Source: Rhodospirillaceae bacterium
GTDB taxonomy: Bacteria; Pseudomonadota; Alphaproteobacteria; Bin65
DNA length: 64,000 bases
Direction of reading: 5' to 3'
NCBI GenBank assembly: GCA_028819475.1
Contig: JAPPLJ010000019.1
Coordinates: 62,001-126,000 of the forward strand
Made by a program: the position numbers and the translations under genes
The notes under the pieces: generated by a model
The model's database searches: none
Seen by the model: only the letters and a program-made list of their open reading frames with translations
What the model was told of the DNA's origin: nothing
Part shown: piece after piece, positions 9,425-17,810 of the stretch
How the letters are laid out: every line of letters starts with the position of its first letter
Numbering within the stretch: the stretch's first letter is position 1

Positions 9425-9446
9425 GACGATCCCGGCTCAGCGCCGA

Positions 9447-9818
9447 TCAGCCTTCCTTCTCGGGCTTCTCGACATGCTCCATGACCTCGTCTAGGTCGGA
9501 TTCGTCCTCGCCCAGGTCCGACGCATCCTCAAGAACGTCATCGTCGTCGTCCCCGTCGCCGTCGACACTGACATCTTCGAGTTCTTCCGGCAGCGTCACT
9601 TCGTCGTCGCCCGCTTCACTGTCGCCAGCCGGCTTTTCGGCGTCCTTCTCCTTGGTGTCTTCCTGCGTCGGCGGCTTCCGGTTGCGGCCGCGTATCAGGT
9701 CGTCCGGGTTGAACACCGCGCCGCAATAGGGGCACTCTGCCGGCACTTTCAAGAGATCGTAGAATTTGCCGCTGCACGAAGGGCAGGCGCGTTTCTGTCC
9801 GAGGTCGGCGTCAGCCAA
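9447..9818 (-). CDS. TIGR02300 (FYDLN acid) zinc-ribbon protein
   Basis: A 123-residue protein. The N-terminus has a zinc ribbon with two CxxC pairs, CPSC and CPYC, around the name-giving KFYDLLK motif. The remainder, from about residue 45, is strongly acidic and low in complexity (runs of Asp and Glu), probably disordered. TIGR02300 is found in alphaproteobacteria and often lies next to aroA, as here, transcribed divergently. Its function is not established; a nucleic-acid or protein chaperone-like role is only a guess. Confidence 0.9.
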   Translation of the reverse strand: MADADLGQKRACPSCSGKFYDLLKVPAECPYCGAVFNPDDLIRGRNRKPPTQEDTKEKDAEKPAGDSEAGDDEVTLPEELEDVSVDGDGDDDDDVLEDASDLGEDESDLDEVMEHVEKPEKEG

Positions 9819-10042
9819 GGCAGGTCTCCGGGTCGTGGCGAGAATCCTGTGCGCATTCTTTCGGCAGGAGTGCCGGGCGGCGGCAACCTGCGCCGTGCGA
9901 AATTCTGGTGAGGCGGCTATGTGGTAGAGAGGCGCCCGCCGTCAAGACCCGAATTGCCCGTCCAATACGGCCCGGCCGCTTCACCGGCCCGGCCAAATGT
10001 CCAACCGCACCGCCCACCGAGCCCCCGCCCGATCGCCACCCG

Positions 10043-11443
10043 ATGTCCGCTGCCCCGCCCGAATATTCCGACAGTGCGGCCCGCCCGGCCATCGCCCGGC
10101 CCGCCGCGCGGCTCGACGGCGTGGCGGCGCTGCCCGGCGACAAGTCGATCTCGCACCGCGCCCTGATGCTTGGCGCACTTGCCGTCGGCCGGACGCGGGT
10201 CACCGGCCTGCTGGAAGGCGCGGATGTGCTGGCCACAGCGAACGCCCTGCACCATCTGGGCGTGACGGTGGCGCGGCAGCCGGACGGCGCCTGGACAATC
10301 GACGGCGTCGGCATCGGCGGGCTGGTTGCGCCGGATTCGGTCCTGGACATGGGCAACGCGGGCACCGCAGCTCGGTTGCTGCTCGGCATACTTGCGAGCC
10401 ACGACCTGCGCGCCGTGATGACCGGCGACACCTCGCTGTGCCGGCGGCCGATGGCGCGGGTGACCGAACCGCTGTCGCAAGTGGGCGCGCGTTTCGACTG
10501 CGCCGAAGGCGGCAGGTTGCCGCTGACTGTCTGGGGCGCGCGGGCGCCGGTTCCCATCGTGTACGCCCTGCCCGTCGCGTCGGCCCAGGTCAGCTCGGCC
10601 GTGCTGTTGGCCGGCCTCAACACAATGGGCGAGACTTCGGTGATCGAAACCGCGCCGACGCGCGACCATACCTTCCGCATGATGCGCCATTTCGGCTGCA
10701 GGATATCCTCGGCGCACGGAAGAACCGGAACGCGCTATACGGTCGACGGCTGGCAGGAATATTCCGCCGCCGATCTTCGGGTGCCGGCCGATCCGTCGTC
10801 GGCCGCCTACCCGTTGGTCGCGGCCCTGCTGGCAGGCAGCGGCGCCGTAACCGTTCGCGGCGTTTGCCTCAATCCGCTGCGCGCCGGCCTGTACGATACC
10901 CTTGCCGAGATGGGTGCCAACCTTGCCATCGAGAACCGGCGCGAGGTTTCCGGCGAGCCGGTCGGCGACCTTGTGGCGGAGGCGGGCGCGCTGAACGCCG
11001 CCGCGGTGCCGGAGGGGCGCGCGGCCTCGATGATCGATGAATATCCGGTCCTTGCCGTGGCGGCCGCGCTGGCGAACGGCACCAGCCGGTTCGACGGGAT
11101 CGGCGAGTTGCGCGTCAAGGAAAGCGACCGCCTGGCCGCTACCGCGGACGGCCTCGCCCGCTGCGGCGTATCCGTGCGGAGCGGCGACGACTGGATGGAG
11201 ATCGACGGCTCCGGTGGACGGCCCGTCGCCGGCACCGGCCCGGACAATCCGGTCGCCACGATGCACGACCACCGCATCGCCATGAGTTTCCTGGTTCTCG
11301 GCCTCGCCAGCAGGGATGGCGTGGCCGTGGACGATACGGCTATGATCGGCACCAGCTTTCCAGGCTTCGTTCCGCTGATGCAGTCGCTGGGCGCGCCGAT
11401 CGAAGACCTTGGAGATCCGGCTGACCGCCCGACCGGAGAATGA
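10043..11443 (+). CDS. aroA: 5-enolpyruvylshikimate-3-phosphate synthase
   Basis: A 466-residue shikimate-pathway enzyme joining phosphoenolpyruvate to shikimate-3-phosphate. The sequence follows the class II (CP4-like) pattern: LPGDKSISHRALM, GLLEGADVL, RRPMARV, LPVASAQVSSAVLLAGLN, DPSSAAYPLVAALL, IDEYPVLAVAAALANG, LRVKESDRL and DHRIAMSFLVLG. The loop lining the PEP site reads GNAGTAARL, with Gly where CP4 has the alanine linked to glyphosate tolerance. ATG 10043 is preferred; frames further upstream encode unconserved sequence, and 20 extra residues already precede the fold. Its stop overlaps the next start by four bases. cmk and rpsA, frequent followers of aroA, are absent. Confidence 0.95.
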   Translation: MSAAPPEYSDSAARPAIARPAARLDGVAALPGDKSISHRALMLGALAVGRTRVTGLLEGADVLATANALHHLGVTVARQPDGAWTIDGVGIGGLVAPDSVLDMGNAGTAARLLLGILASHDLRAVMTGDTSLCRRPMARVTEPLSQVGARFDCAEGGRLPLTVWGARAPVPIVYALPVASAQVSSAVLLAGLNTMGETSVIETAPTRDHTFRMMRHFGCRISSAHGRTGTRYTVDGWQEYSAADLRVPADPSSAAYPLVAALLAGSGAVTVRGVCLNPLRAGLYDTLAEMGANLAIENRREVSGEPVGDLVAEAGALNAAAVPEGRAASMIDEYPVLAVAAALANGTSRFDGIGELRVKESDRLAATADGLARCGVSVRSGDDWMEIDGSGGRPVAGTGPDNPVATMHDHRIAMSFLVLGLASRDGVAVDDTAMIGTSFPGFVPLMQSLGAPIEDLGDPADRPTGE

Positions 11444-12231
11444 GCATGACCACCGTTACGGCCATCCGCCCCTTCGGCAACGTCCGCAACCGGGTATCCG
11501 ACGAGGAATGGGCCGTTCGCGTCGATCTTGCCGCCGCCTATCGGCTGGTCGCCCATTACGGTTGGGACGACCTGATCTACACCCATATCTCCGCCCGGGT
11601 ACCCGGTCCGGAACATTATTTCCTGATCAACCCCTACGGGATGATGTTCGAGGAGATCACCGCCTCCAGCCTGATCAAGATCGACATGGACGGCGAGCTT
11701 GTCATGGAGAGCGACTACGGCGTCAACAAGGCCGGATTCACCATCCACAGCGCGGTCCACGAGGCGCGGGAGGATGCCCGCTGCGTCATCCATCTCCACA
11801 CGCTGGACGGCATGGCGGTGTCGACCGACAGCCGCGGCCTGCTGCCGCTCAACCAGACTGCGCTGCTGATCCGCGACCTGATCGCCTGGCACGAATATGA
11901 AGGCGTCGCGGTCGATCTCGACGAACGGCCGCGCCTGCAAAAGGACCTGGGCGACCGGAACTACATGCTGCTGTGGAATCACGGAACGCTGACCTGTGGC
12001 GCAACCGTCGCCGAAGCGTTCCAGCGCATGTATTTCCTCGAGCGTGCCTGTTCGATGCAGGTGCGGACGCTTTCGACCGGCGCCGAGATCCACCCGCCAA
12101 GTGAGGAAATTATCGAAAGGACCGCGCGTCAGGGGGACAATGACGAGTATTTCGCCATGCTTTCCAACACCATGGCCTGGCCGGCGCTGCTGCGTATGCT
12201 CGACCGGCGCGATCCGTCCTTCCGGGAGTAG
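11440..12231 (+). CDS. Class II aldolase/adducin family protein
   Basis: A 263-residue member of the AraD/FucA fold. Zinc-binding histidines are visible in VIHLHTLDG (HxH) and LLWNHGTL; an upstream YTHISARVPG segment matches the substrate-phosphate region of the family. In this alphaproteobacterial branch the enzymes are usually annotated only as class II aldolase or adducin-like, and the substrate is not known. The ATG at 11440 overlaps the aroA stop; another ATG two codons later (11446) is possible. Tight coupling to aroA suggests translation from the same message, though the product has no evident link to aromatic biosynthesis. Confidence 0.85.
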   Translation: MSMTTVTAIRPFGNVRNRVSDEEWAVRVDLAAAYRLVAHYGWDDLIYTHISARVPGPEHYFLINPYGMMFEEITASSLIKIDMDGELVMESDYGVNKAGFTIHSAVHEAREDARCVIHLHTLDGMAVSTDSRGLLPLNQTALLIRDLIAWHEYEGVAVDLDERPRLQKDLGDRNYMLLWNHGTLTCGATVAEAFQRMYFLERACSMQVRTLSTGAEIHPPSEEIIERTARQGDNDEYFAMLSNTMAWPALLRMLDRRDPSFRE

Positions 12232-12305
12232 GGGAAGACAGTTCCGCCGCGACGCCGCTGTAACGGTTCCATAGAGAGGTCCGGTCCCGGACCGGGAGGA
12301 GTCTC

Positions 12306-13190
12306 GTGGGCGTTATAACCAATGTGATCCTGCCGCTGGCGCTGGCGCTGATCATGTTCGCCATGGGGCTGGGCCTGACGGGACGCGATTTCGCCCGGGT
12401 GTTCGCCCAGCCGAAGGACTTCCTCGCGGGCGCCGGGCTGCAGCTGATCGTGCTGCCGGCGGCCGCCTTCGCACTGGCGTCGGTCTGGCCGATGGCCGCG
12501 ATCCTGGCGGTTGGCCTGATGATCCTCGCGTCCTGCCCGGGCGGGACGACCTCCAATCTGATGACCCTGATCGCCCGGGGCGACGTTGCGCTCTCGATCT
12601 CGCTCACCGCGGTAATCAGCCTGCTCGCCGTCCTGACCGTGCCGCTCATCGTCGGCAACAGCCTGACCCATTTCCTGGGACAGGACGCACCGCCCCTGCC
12701 GGTACTGGAGACCGTGCTGAAGATCACCGCCATCGTCGTGGTGCCGACGGCCCTCGGCATGCGGGTGCGCCGGCTCGCGCCGGCCTTCGCCGAATGGGCC
12801 GGAGGCCACACCCGGTTGCTGTCGACTGTTGTGTTCATCCTGGTCGTGATCGCCGGCCTGATCTCGTCGCGCGAAGACATCCTTCCCTTCTTCGCCCAGG
12901 CCGGGCTGGTCTGCCTGGTCTTCAACCTGCTGATGCTGGCGATCGCCCACGGCATCGCGACCGGCCTGCGCCTCAAAAGGCCGCAGCGGATCGCCGTCAC
13001 CATCGAATGCGGCTTCCAGAATGCGACGCTGGGCATCGTCGTCGGGACCACACTGCTCAACGATGTCCGCTTCGCCATCCCAAGCGCCGTTTACGGCCTC
13101 ATCATGCTGTTCACCGGCCTGGGCTACAGCATTCTGGTCGCACGCCGCAGCGCGGCCGAAGACGCCGGACAGGACAGGACCGGCTCTTGA
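12306..13190 (+). CDS. Bile acid:sodium symporter (SBF/BASS) family transporter
   Basis: A 294-residue membrane protein with eight to nine hydrophobic segments. The family core MILASCPGGTTSNLMTLIARGDVALS (about residues 75-100) and the second crossover ECGFQNATLGIVVG (about 237-250) are both present; these form the discontinuous helices that bind sodium. It would import an organic anion with sodium across the inner membrane. GTG at 12306 is chosen because GGGAGGAG ends five bases before it. It lies 74 bases after the aldolase gene and overlaps the phosphatase gene that follows, so the run aroA-aldolase-SBF-phosphatase may be one transcript. Confidence 0.88.
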   Translation: MGVITNVILPLALALIMFAMGLGLTGRDFARVFAQPKDFLAGAGLQLIVLPAAAFALASVWPMAAILAVGLMILASCPGGTTSNLMTLIARGDVALSISLTAVISLLAVLTVPLIVGNSLTHFLGQDAPPLPVLETVLKITAIVVVPTALGMRVRRLAPAFAEWAGGHTRLLSTVVFILVVIAGLISSREDILPFFAQAGLVCLVFNLLMLAIAHGIATGLRLKRPQRIAVTIECGFQNATLGIVVGTTLLNDVRFAIPSAVYGLIMLFTGLGYSILVARRSAAEDAGQDRTGS

Positions 13191-13858
13191 CCCACGAACC
13201 GACGGGCCGTGCCCCCGGGAAACCCGCTACGGCGCTCGGCGCGGCAACTGACGCCCTGTTGCGCGACCATGCGGTGTTCCGTCTGGTCTTCAACCGGTTC
13301 CATCGCGTGTCGCCGCGCCTGTTCCGTTCCGGCCAGCCGACGCCGGCCCAGTTGCGCCGCTGGACCCGCCGCCACGGGCTCAGGACGGTGATCAACTTGC
13401 GCGGCCGGCATCCCTTTTCCACCTACGGCCAGGAAATCGCCGTATGCCGGGAGCTCGGTCTCGCCCACATCGATTTCCGGCTCGACTCCCGCGGCGCGCC
13501 GCCCAGGGACCGGCTGCTGCAACTGCTCGATATGGCCGGCGGGCTGGACTACCCGATTCTCGCTCACTGCAAGACCGGGGCCGACCGGGCCGGCCTGTTC
13601 GCCGCCGCCTTCCTGCACGGCGTCGAAGAGCAGCCGATCGGGCTGGCGCAACGGCAGCTCAGCCTGCGCCACGGGCATTTCCGCCAGGCCAAGACCGGCA
13701 TTCTGGATTTCTTCTTCGAGCGCTATGTCCGGGACACCGGCGGGCAGGGGTTCCGCCGCTGGATCGAGGAAGATTACGATCCCGCCGCCCTGAAGGCCGA
13801 TTTCATGAGCCAGTGGTGGGCGAGCCTCCTGGTCGACCGGATTCTGCGCCGCGAATAG
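13187..13858 (+). CDS. Protein-tyrosine/dual-specificity phosphatase-like protein
   Basis: A 223-residue protein with the CX5R phosphatase loop HCKTGADRAG (Cys128, Arg134) and the preceding TVINLRGRHP strand typical of bacterial DSP-like phosphatases. C-terminal residues 150-223 are helical and unassigned. The chosen start is TTG 13187, which overlaps the stop of the symporter gene (TTGA); no ATG precedes the conserved region. The open frame continues far upstream, but that part lies inside the symporter gene and is not conserved. Related proteins act on phosphotyrosine or inositol phosphates; the substrate here is unknown. Confidence 0.8.
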   Translation: MTHEPTGRAPGKPATALGAATDALLRDHAVFRLVFNRFHRVSPRLFRSGQPTPAQLRRWTRRHGLRTVINLRGRHPFSTYGQEIAVCRELGLAHIDFRLDSRGAPPRDRLLQLLDMAGGLDYPILAHCKTGADRAGLFAAAFLHGVEEQPIGLAQRQLSLRHGHFRQAKTGILDFFFERYVRDTGGQGFRRWIEEDYDPAALKADFMSQWWASLLVDRILRRE

Positions 13859-13963
13859 CGCATCGCGCTGCCGTCGGACAGGCGTTCGGCAGGCGCCCGG
13901 AGGCCGTGCCAGCGCCGCGTGCCATCCCTTGCACGCACCCCGCCGCCGCACCACTTTCCCGCC

Positions 13964-14977
13964 ATGCCCGACGCTTCCTCCGCCGCGGCCGCGCTGCCGG
14001 ACGACATCGTACCCGCCGTCCGGGTCCGCGGCCTCGCCAAGACCTATTGCGGCTCGAAGAATTTCGCCCCGAGCCGGGCGCTGAAGGGAATCGACCTCGA
14101 TATTCCCAAAGGGTCCGTCTTCGGACTGCTCGGGCCGAACGGGGCCGGCAAATCGACCCTGATCAACATCCTGGCAGGCCTGGTCAACAAGACCGCCGGA
14201 TCGGCTTCGATCTGGGGCATCGATATCGACCGCCATCCGCGCCGGTCGCGCGCCGCGATCGGCGTGGTGCCGCAGGAGTTGAACATCGACGCCTTTTTCA
14301 CGCCGCGCGAACTGCTGGATTTCCAGGCCGGTCTCTACGGGGTGCCGGCGCGCGAACGGATAACCGAGGAATTGCTCGCGGCCGTCCAGCTGAGCGACAA
14401 GGCCGAAAACTACTCGCGCACCCTTTCCGGCGGCATGCGGCGGCGGCTTATGGTCGCCAAGGCAATGGTCCACAAGCCGCCGGTGCTGGTGCTGGATGAA
14501 CCGACCGCCGGCGTCGACGTCGAATTGCGCCAGCAGTTGTGGAGCCAGATCCGGGCCCTGAACCGGTCGGGCACGACCATTCTGCTGACGACCCATTATC
14601 TCGCGGAAGCGCAGGAACTGTGCGACCGGATCGCCTTTATCAATCATGGCGAGGTCATCGCCTGCGACACCACAGAGGCGCTGCTCGAGCGGGTGGACCG
14701 CAAGGAAGTCACGTTCCTGTTGGGCGAGCGGCTAAGCGAGCTGCCGGCGGGGCTGGCGCATTACAGTGCCGAACTCATCCCGCCGCGCCGGCTGATCATC
14801 CGCTACCGCCCGAGCCGGACGCGGTTTCGCGATCTTATCAACGACGTGCGCGAGAACGGCCTCACTATCGTCGATCTGTCGACCCACGAAAGCGATCTCG
14901 AAGACCTGTTCCTGCAGCTGACCGCTGCGCCGGCCGAGGGCGCCGCCGGCGAAGGCGGCCCGGCCCGGTCCCGCTGA
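13964..14977 (+). CDS. ABC transporter ATP-binding protein (ABC-2 exporter type)
   Basis: A 337-residue ATPase. Walker A is GPNGAGKS, signature LSGGMRRRL, Walker B VLVLDEPTAGVD, and the H-loop is TTHYL. The YhbB/NodI-like C-terminal region (residues 240-315) resembles ABC-2 drug or polysaccharide exporters. ATG 13964 is taken; an in-frame GTG at 13919 would add 15 proline-rich residues, and neither has a good ribosome site. Such ATPases are normally followed by an ABC-2 permease; here the next gene is on the other strand, so the permease is missing or encoded elsewhere. Confidence 0.87.
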   Translation: MPDASSAAAALPDDIVPAVRVRGLAKTYCGSKNFAPSRALKGIDLDIPKGSVFGLLGPNGAGKSTLINILAGLVNKTAGSASIWGIDIDRHPRRSRAAIGVVPQELNIDAFFTPRELLDFQAGLYGVPARERITEELLAAVQLSDKAENYSRTLSGGMRRRLMVAKAMVHKPPVLVLDEPTAGVDVELRQQLWSQIRALNRSGTTILLTTHYLAEAQELCDRIAFINHGEVIACDTTEALLERVDRKEVTFLLGERLSELPAGLAHYSAELIPPRRLIIRYRPSRTRFRDLINDVRENGLTIVDLSTHESDLEDLFLQLTAAPAEGAAGEGGPARSR

Positions 14978-14995
14978 GGCTGCCGCGCCGCCGGA

Positions 14996-16021
14996 TCAAG
15001 CGCCCCAGCCGGCTCCGCACACCTTGCCGAAATGGCGGCCTTCGGGGAAGGCGCGCAGGGCCTCGGCGACATCCTCGAAGGCAAATCCGTGCGCTTCGTC
15101 CACCGCCGGCCGCGTGCCGAACAGGGCGAGTGCCCGGTTCATCGCCTCGAACATGGTCCGGCTGCCGACCGTCACGCCCTGGAGCCGGACATTCTGGGTG
15201 ACGACCGGACCGAGATTGAGCGTGCCCGCCGCGCCCGAAAGCACGCCGATCAGGCTGATCGTGCCGCCCGGCCGCACCGCCCGCAGCGACTGCTCCAACG
15301 TGCCGCCGCCGCCGACCTCGACGATATGGTCGACGCCGCGGCCCAGCATCGACCGCGCCGCCTTCCCCCAATCCGGCGTTCTGCGGTAGTTGATCAGGTA
15401 ATCGGCGCCCAGCGCCTCCGCTTTCGACAGCTTGTCGTCGCTCGAAGAGGTCGCGACCACTTCCGCCCCGTGCATCTTGGCGAACTGCAGGGCGAACAGG
15501 GAAACGCCGCCGGTACCCTGGACCAGAACGGCATCGCCGGCCCTGACCTGCCCTTGTTCGACAACGGCGTTCCACGCGGTCACGGCGGCACACGGCAGCG
15601 TCGCCGCCTCAACCGCCGTCATGTGCGCCGGCGCCTTGACGACGCCGTTCTCGGAGAGGAGCATCTTCTCCTGCACGGTGCCGTCGTTGGGGCCGCCCAG
15701 CGTGCCGCCCCAGCATTCTTCCCGGAACGTGCCGTCGATCCAGTTCTGGCCGAAGATCGGGCAGACCAGATCGCCGAGCGCGACCCGGCCGACGCCCTCG
15801 CCGACCGCTTCGACCGTCCCCGCACCGTCGGACAACGGCACCAGAGGCAGCTCGCCGGAGCGACGGCCGTAGCCGCGGTTGACCATGACCGTATCGCGGT
15901 AGTTGATGGACACCGCCTGCATCCGCACGACGATCTCGCCCGGACCGGGCACCGGATCGGGCCGTTCGGCCAGCCGGATATTGTCGAGGCCCCAGTCCCC
16001 CTCGATCTGCATGACGCGCAT
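14996..16021 (-). CDS. MDR-family NAD(P)-dependent alcohol dehydrogenase / quinone oxidoreductase-like
   Basis: A 341-residue medium-chain dehydrogenase. The GroES-like N-domain (VSINYRDTVMVNRGYG, PLSDGAGTVEAVGEGV) is followed by a Rossmann domain with VLVQGTGGVSLFALQFAK. The catalytic zinc ligands of classic alcohol dehydrogenases are not in their usual places (SDGAG replaces GHE), so it is more like the zinc-free quinone oxidoreductase/YhdH side of the family. The ATG at 16021 gives the normal length. The gene stands alone, divergent from comM. Substrate unknown. Confidence 0.87.
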   Translation of the reverse strand: MRVMQIEGDWGLDNIRLAERPDPVPGPGEIVVRMQAVSINYRDTVMVNRGYGRRSGELPLVPLSDGAGTVEAVGEGVGRVALGDLVCPIFGQNWIDGTFREECWGGTLGGPNDGTVQEKMLLSENGVVKAPAHMTAVEAATLPCAAVTAWNAVVEQGQVRAGDAVLVQGTGGVSLFALQFAKMHGAEVVATSSSDDKLSKAEALGADYLINYRRTPDWGKAARSMLGRGVDHIVEVGGGGTLEQSLRAVRPGGTISLIGVLSGAAGTLNLGPVVTQNVRLQGVTVGSRTMFEAMNRALALFGTRPAVDEAHGFAFEDVAEALRAFPEGRHFGKVCGAGWGA

Positions 16022-16158
16022 GGCGGTTGTCCCCCGGTTTGGAAATTGTCATTCGAGGCGGACCTTAGCGGCCGCACACGGCGGGTCAACCGGCCTGCGA
16101 ACCGGACAGGATAAACGAATAAATTGCCGTTCCAGGGCCGCTCTGCTATCGCCGGTTC

Positions 16159-17673
16159 ATGGTTGCGCGGGTTAAAACGATTGCCTTTCACGGAATCGAC
16201 GTGCTGGACATCGATGTCCAGGTGCAGATTTCCAGCGGCATGGTCGCCTACAAGATCGTCGGGCTGCCGGACAAGGCCGTGGGCGAATCCCAGGAACGGG
16301 TGCGCAGTGCGCTGAGCGCGCTGGGTCTTGCGCTCCCGGCCAAGCGGATCACCGTGAACCTGGCGCCGGCCGACGTGCTGAAGGAAGGCAGCCATTTCGA
16401 CCTGCCGATCGCAGTCGGCATGCTGATGGCGATGGGCGCCCTGCCGGCCGATGCGCTGGACGGCTACACGGTGGTCGGCGAACTGGCGCTGGACGGCCAG
16501 ATCGCCCCGGTCGCCGGTGTATTGCCTGCGGCGATGGCGGCGGTCGGCGAGGGACGGCGCGGCATCGTCTGCCCGGCGGCCTGCGGCGGCGAGGCGGCCT
16601 GGGCCGGCGATCTGGATGTGCTCGCACCGCGTTCGCTGATCGCCCTGGTTAACCATTTCAAGGGCACCCAGGTGCTGAGTCCGCCCGCGCCGGCGCTGGC
16701 AGACGACGACGGCCGCTATCCGGACCTTGCCGATATCAAGGGGCAGGAGACCGCCAAGCGTGCGCTGGAAATCGCTGCGGCGGGCGGCCACAACCTGCTG
16801 ATGATCGGCCCGCCCGGCTCCGGCAAGTCGATGCTGGCGGCGCGCCTGCCCGGCATCCTGCCGCCGCTCGACGCCGCCGAGGCGCTCGAGGTCAGCATGA
16901 TCCACTCGGTCGCCGGCATGCTGGAGAACGGCCGCATCACAAGGCGCCGGCCGTTCCGCGACCCGCACCATTCGGCGTCGCTGCCCGCCCTGGTCGGCGG
17001 CGGCCTGCGCGCCAGGCCGGGCGAAGCCTCGCTCGCCCATCTCGGCGTGCTGTTCCTCGACGAACTGCCGGAATTCAACCGCCAGACCCTGGAGGCGCTG
17101 CGCCAGCCGGTCGAATCGGGCCGGGCGGTCGTGGCGCGCGCCAACCATCATGTCACCTATCCGGCGCGCTTCCAGCTCATAGCCGCGATGAACCCCTGCC
17201 GTTGCGGCCACCTCGACGATCCGGCGCTTGCCTGTTCGCGCGCGCCGCGCTGCGCCCGGGAATACCAGACGCGGATCTCCGGCCCGATGTTCGACCGGAT
17301 CGACCTGCATGTCGACGTTCCGGCGGTGAGCGCCGCCGATCTGTCTCTGCCGCCGCCGCGCGAGAGCAGCACGGACGTGGCGCAGCGGGTGGCTGCCGCG
17401 CGCGCTGGCCAGAAGGCGCGTTATGCCGGGCAGGGCATCCGGACCAATGCCGAAGCCGACGGCGACCTGCTGGAGGAGGCTGCCGGGCTGGATGCAAGTG
17501 GCCGGGCCTTACTCACGGAGGCGGCCGGGAAACTGCGGCTCAGCGCCCGCGGCTATCACCGGGTCCTGCGCGTCGCGCGAACTCTGGCGGATATGGACGG
17601 GGCCGGCGCCGTCGGTCGCCTCCACATCGCCGAGGCCCTGAGCTACCGCCGCATCGCGCCGGGCGCGGGATAA
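16159..17673 (+). CDS. comM: YifB/ComM family Mg-chelatase-like AAA+ ATPase
   Basis: A 504-residue protein. The N-terminal 180 residues are a Lon-protease-like (ChlI) domain (GLPDKAVGESQERVRSAL; VNLAPADVLKEGSHFDLPIA). The AAA+ module holds Walker A GPPGSGKS, Walker B VLFLDELPEF and the sensor region FQLIAAMNPCRCG. The C-terminal Mg-chelatase domain ends at SYRRIAPG. ComM is a hexameric helicase that drives branch migration when single-stranded DNA is integrated during natural transformation. Start ATG 16159 agrees with the family MVARVKTIAF beginning. Length is normal and the gene is monocistronic. Confidence 0.94.
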   Translation: MVARVKTIAFHGIDVLDIDVQVQISSGMVAYKIVGLPDKAVGESQERVRSALSALGLALPAKRITVNLAPADVLKEGSHFDLPIAVGMLMAMGALPADALDGYTVVGELALDGQIAPVAGVLPAAMAAVGEGRRGIVCPAACGGEAAWAGDLDVLAPRSLIALVNHFKGTQVLSPPAPALADDDGRYPDLADIKGQETAKRALEIAAAGGHNLLMIGPPGSGKSMLAARLPGILPPLDAAEALEVSMIHSVAGMLENGRITRRRPFRDPHHSASLPALVGGGLRARPGEASLAHLGVLFLDELPEFNRQTLEALRQPVESGRAVVARANHHVTYPARFQLIAAMNPCRCGHLDDPALACSRAPRCAREYQTRISGPMFDRIDLHVDVPAVSAADLSLPPPRESSTDVAQRVAAARAGQKARYAGQGIRTNAEADGDLLEEAAGLDASGRALLTEAAGKLRLSARGYHRVLRVARTLADMDGAGAVGRLHIAEALSYRRIAPGAG

Positions 17674-17810
17674 TACCCCTTGACCCCCCGACGGTTCTCC
17701 CAGTCGGGGACGGAACCCGGAACAGGCACCCGCAGCGGCAAATCGGTTTCCGGCTCGACAAGGTCGAAACGGGGTCGCGACCTGCCCGCCCAATGTGCCG
17801 GTCGAAATCG

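Noticed and set aside
10043-11443. Naturally glyphosate-tolerant EPSP synthase
   Set aside because: The protein is CP4-like overall, but the residue equal to the CP4 tolerance alanine is glycine (GNAGTAARL), so tolerance cannot be claimed.
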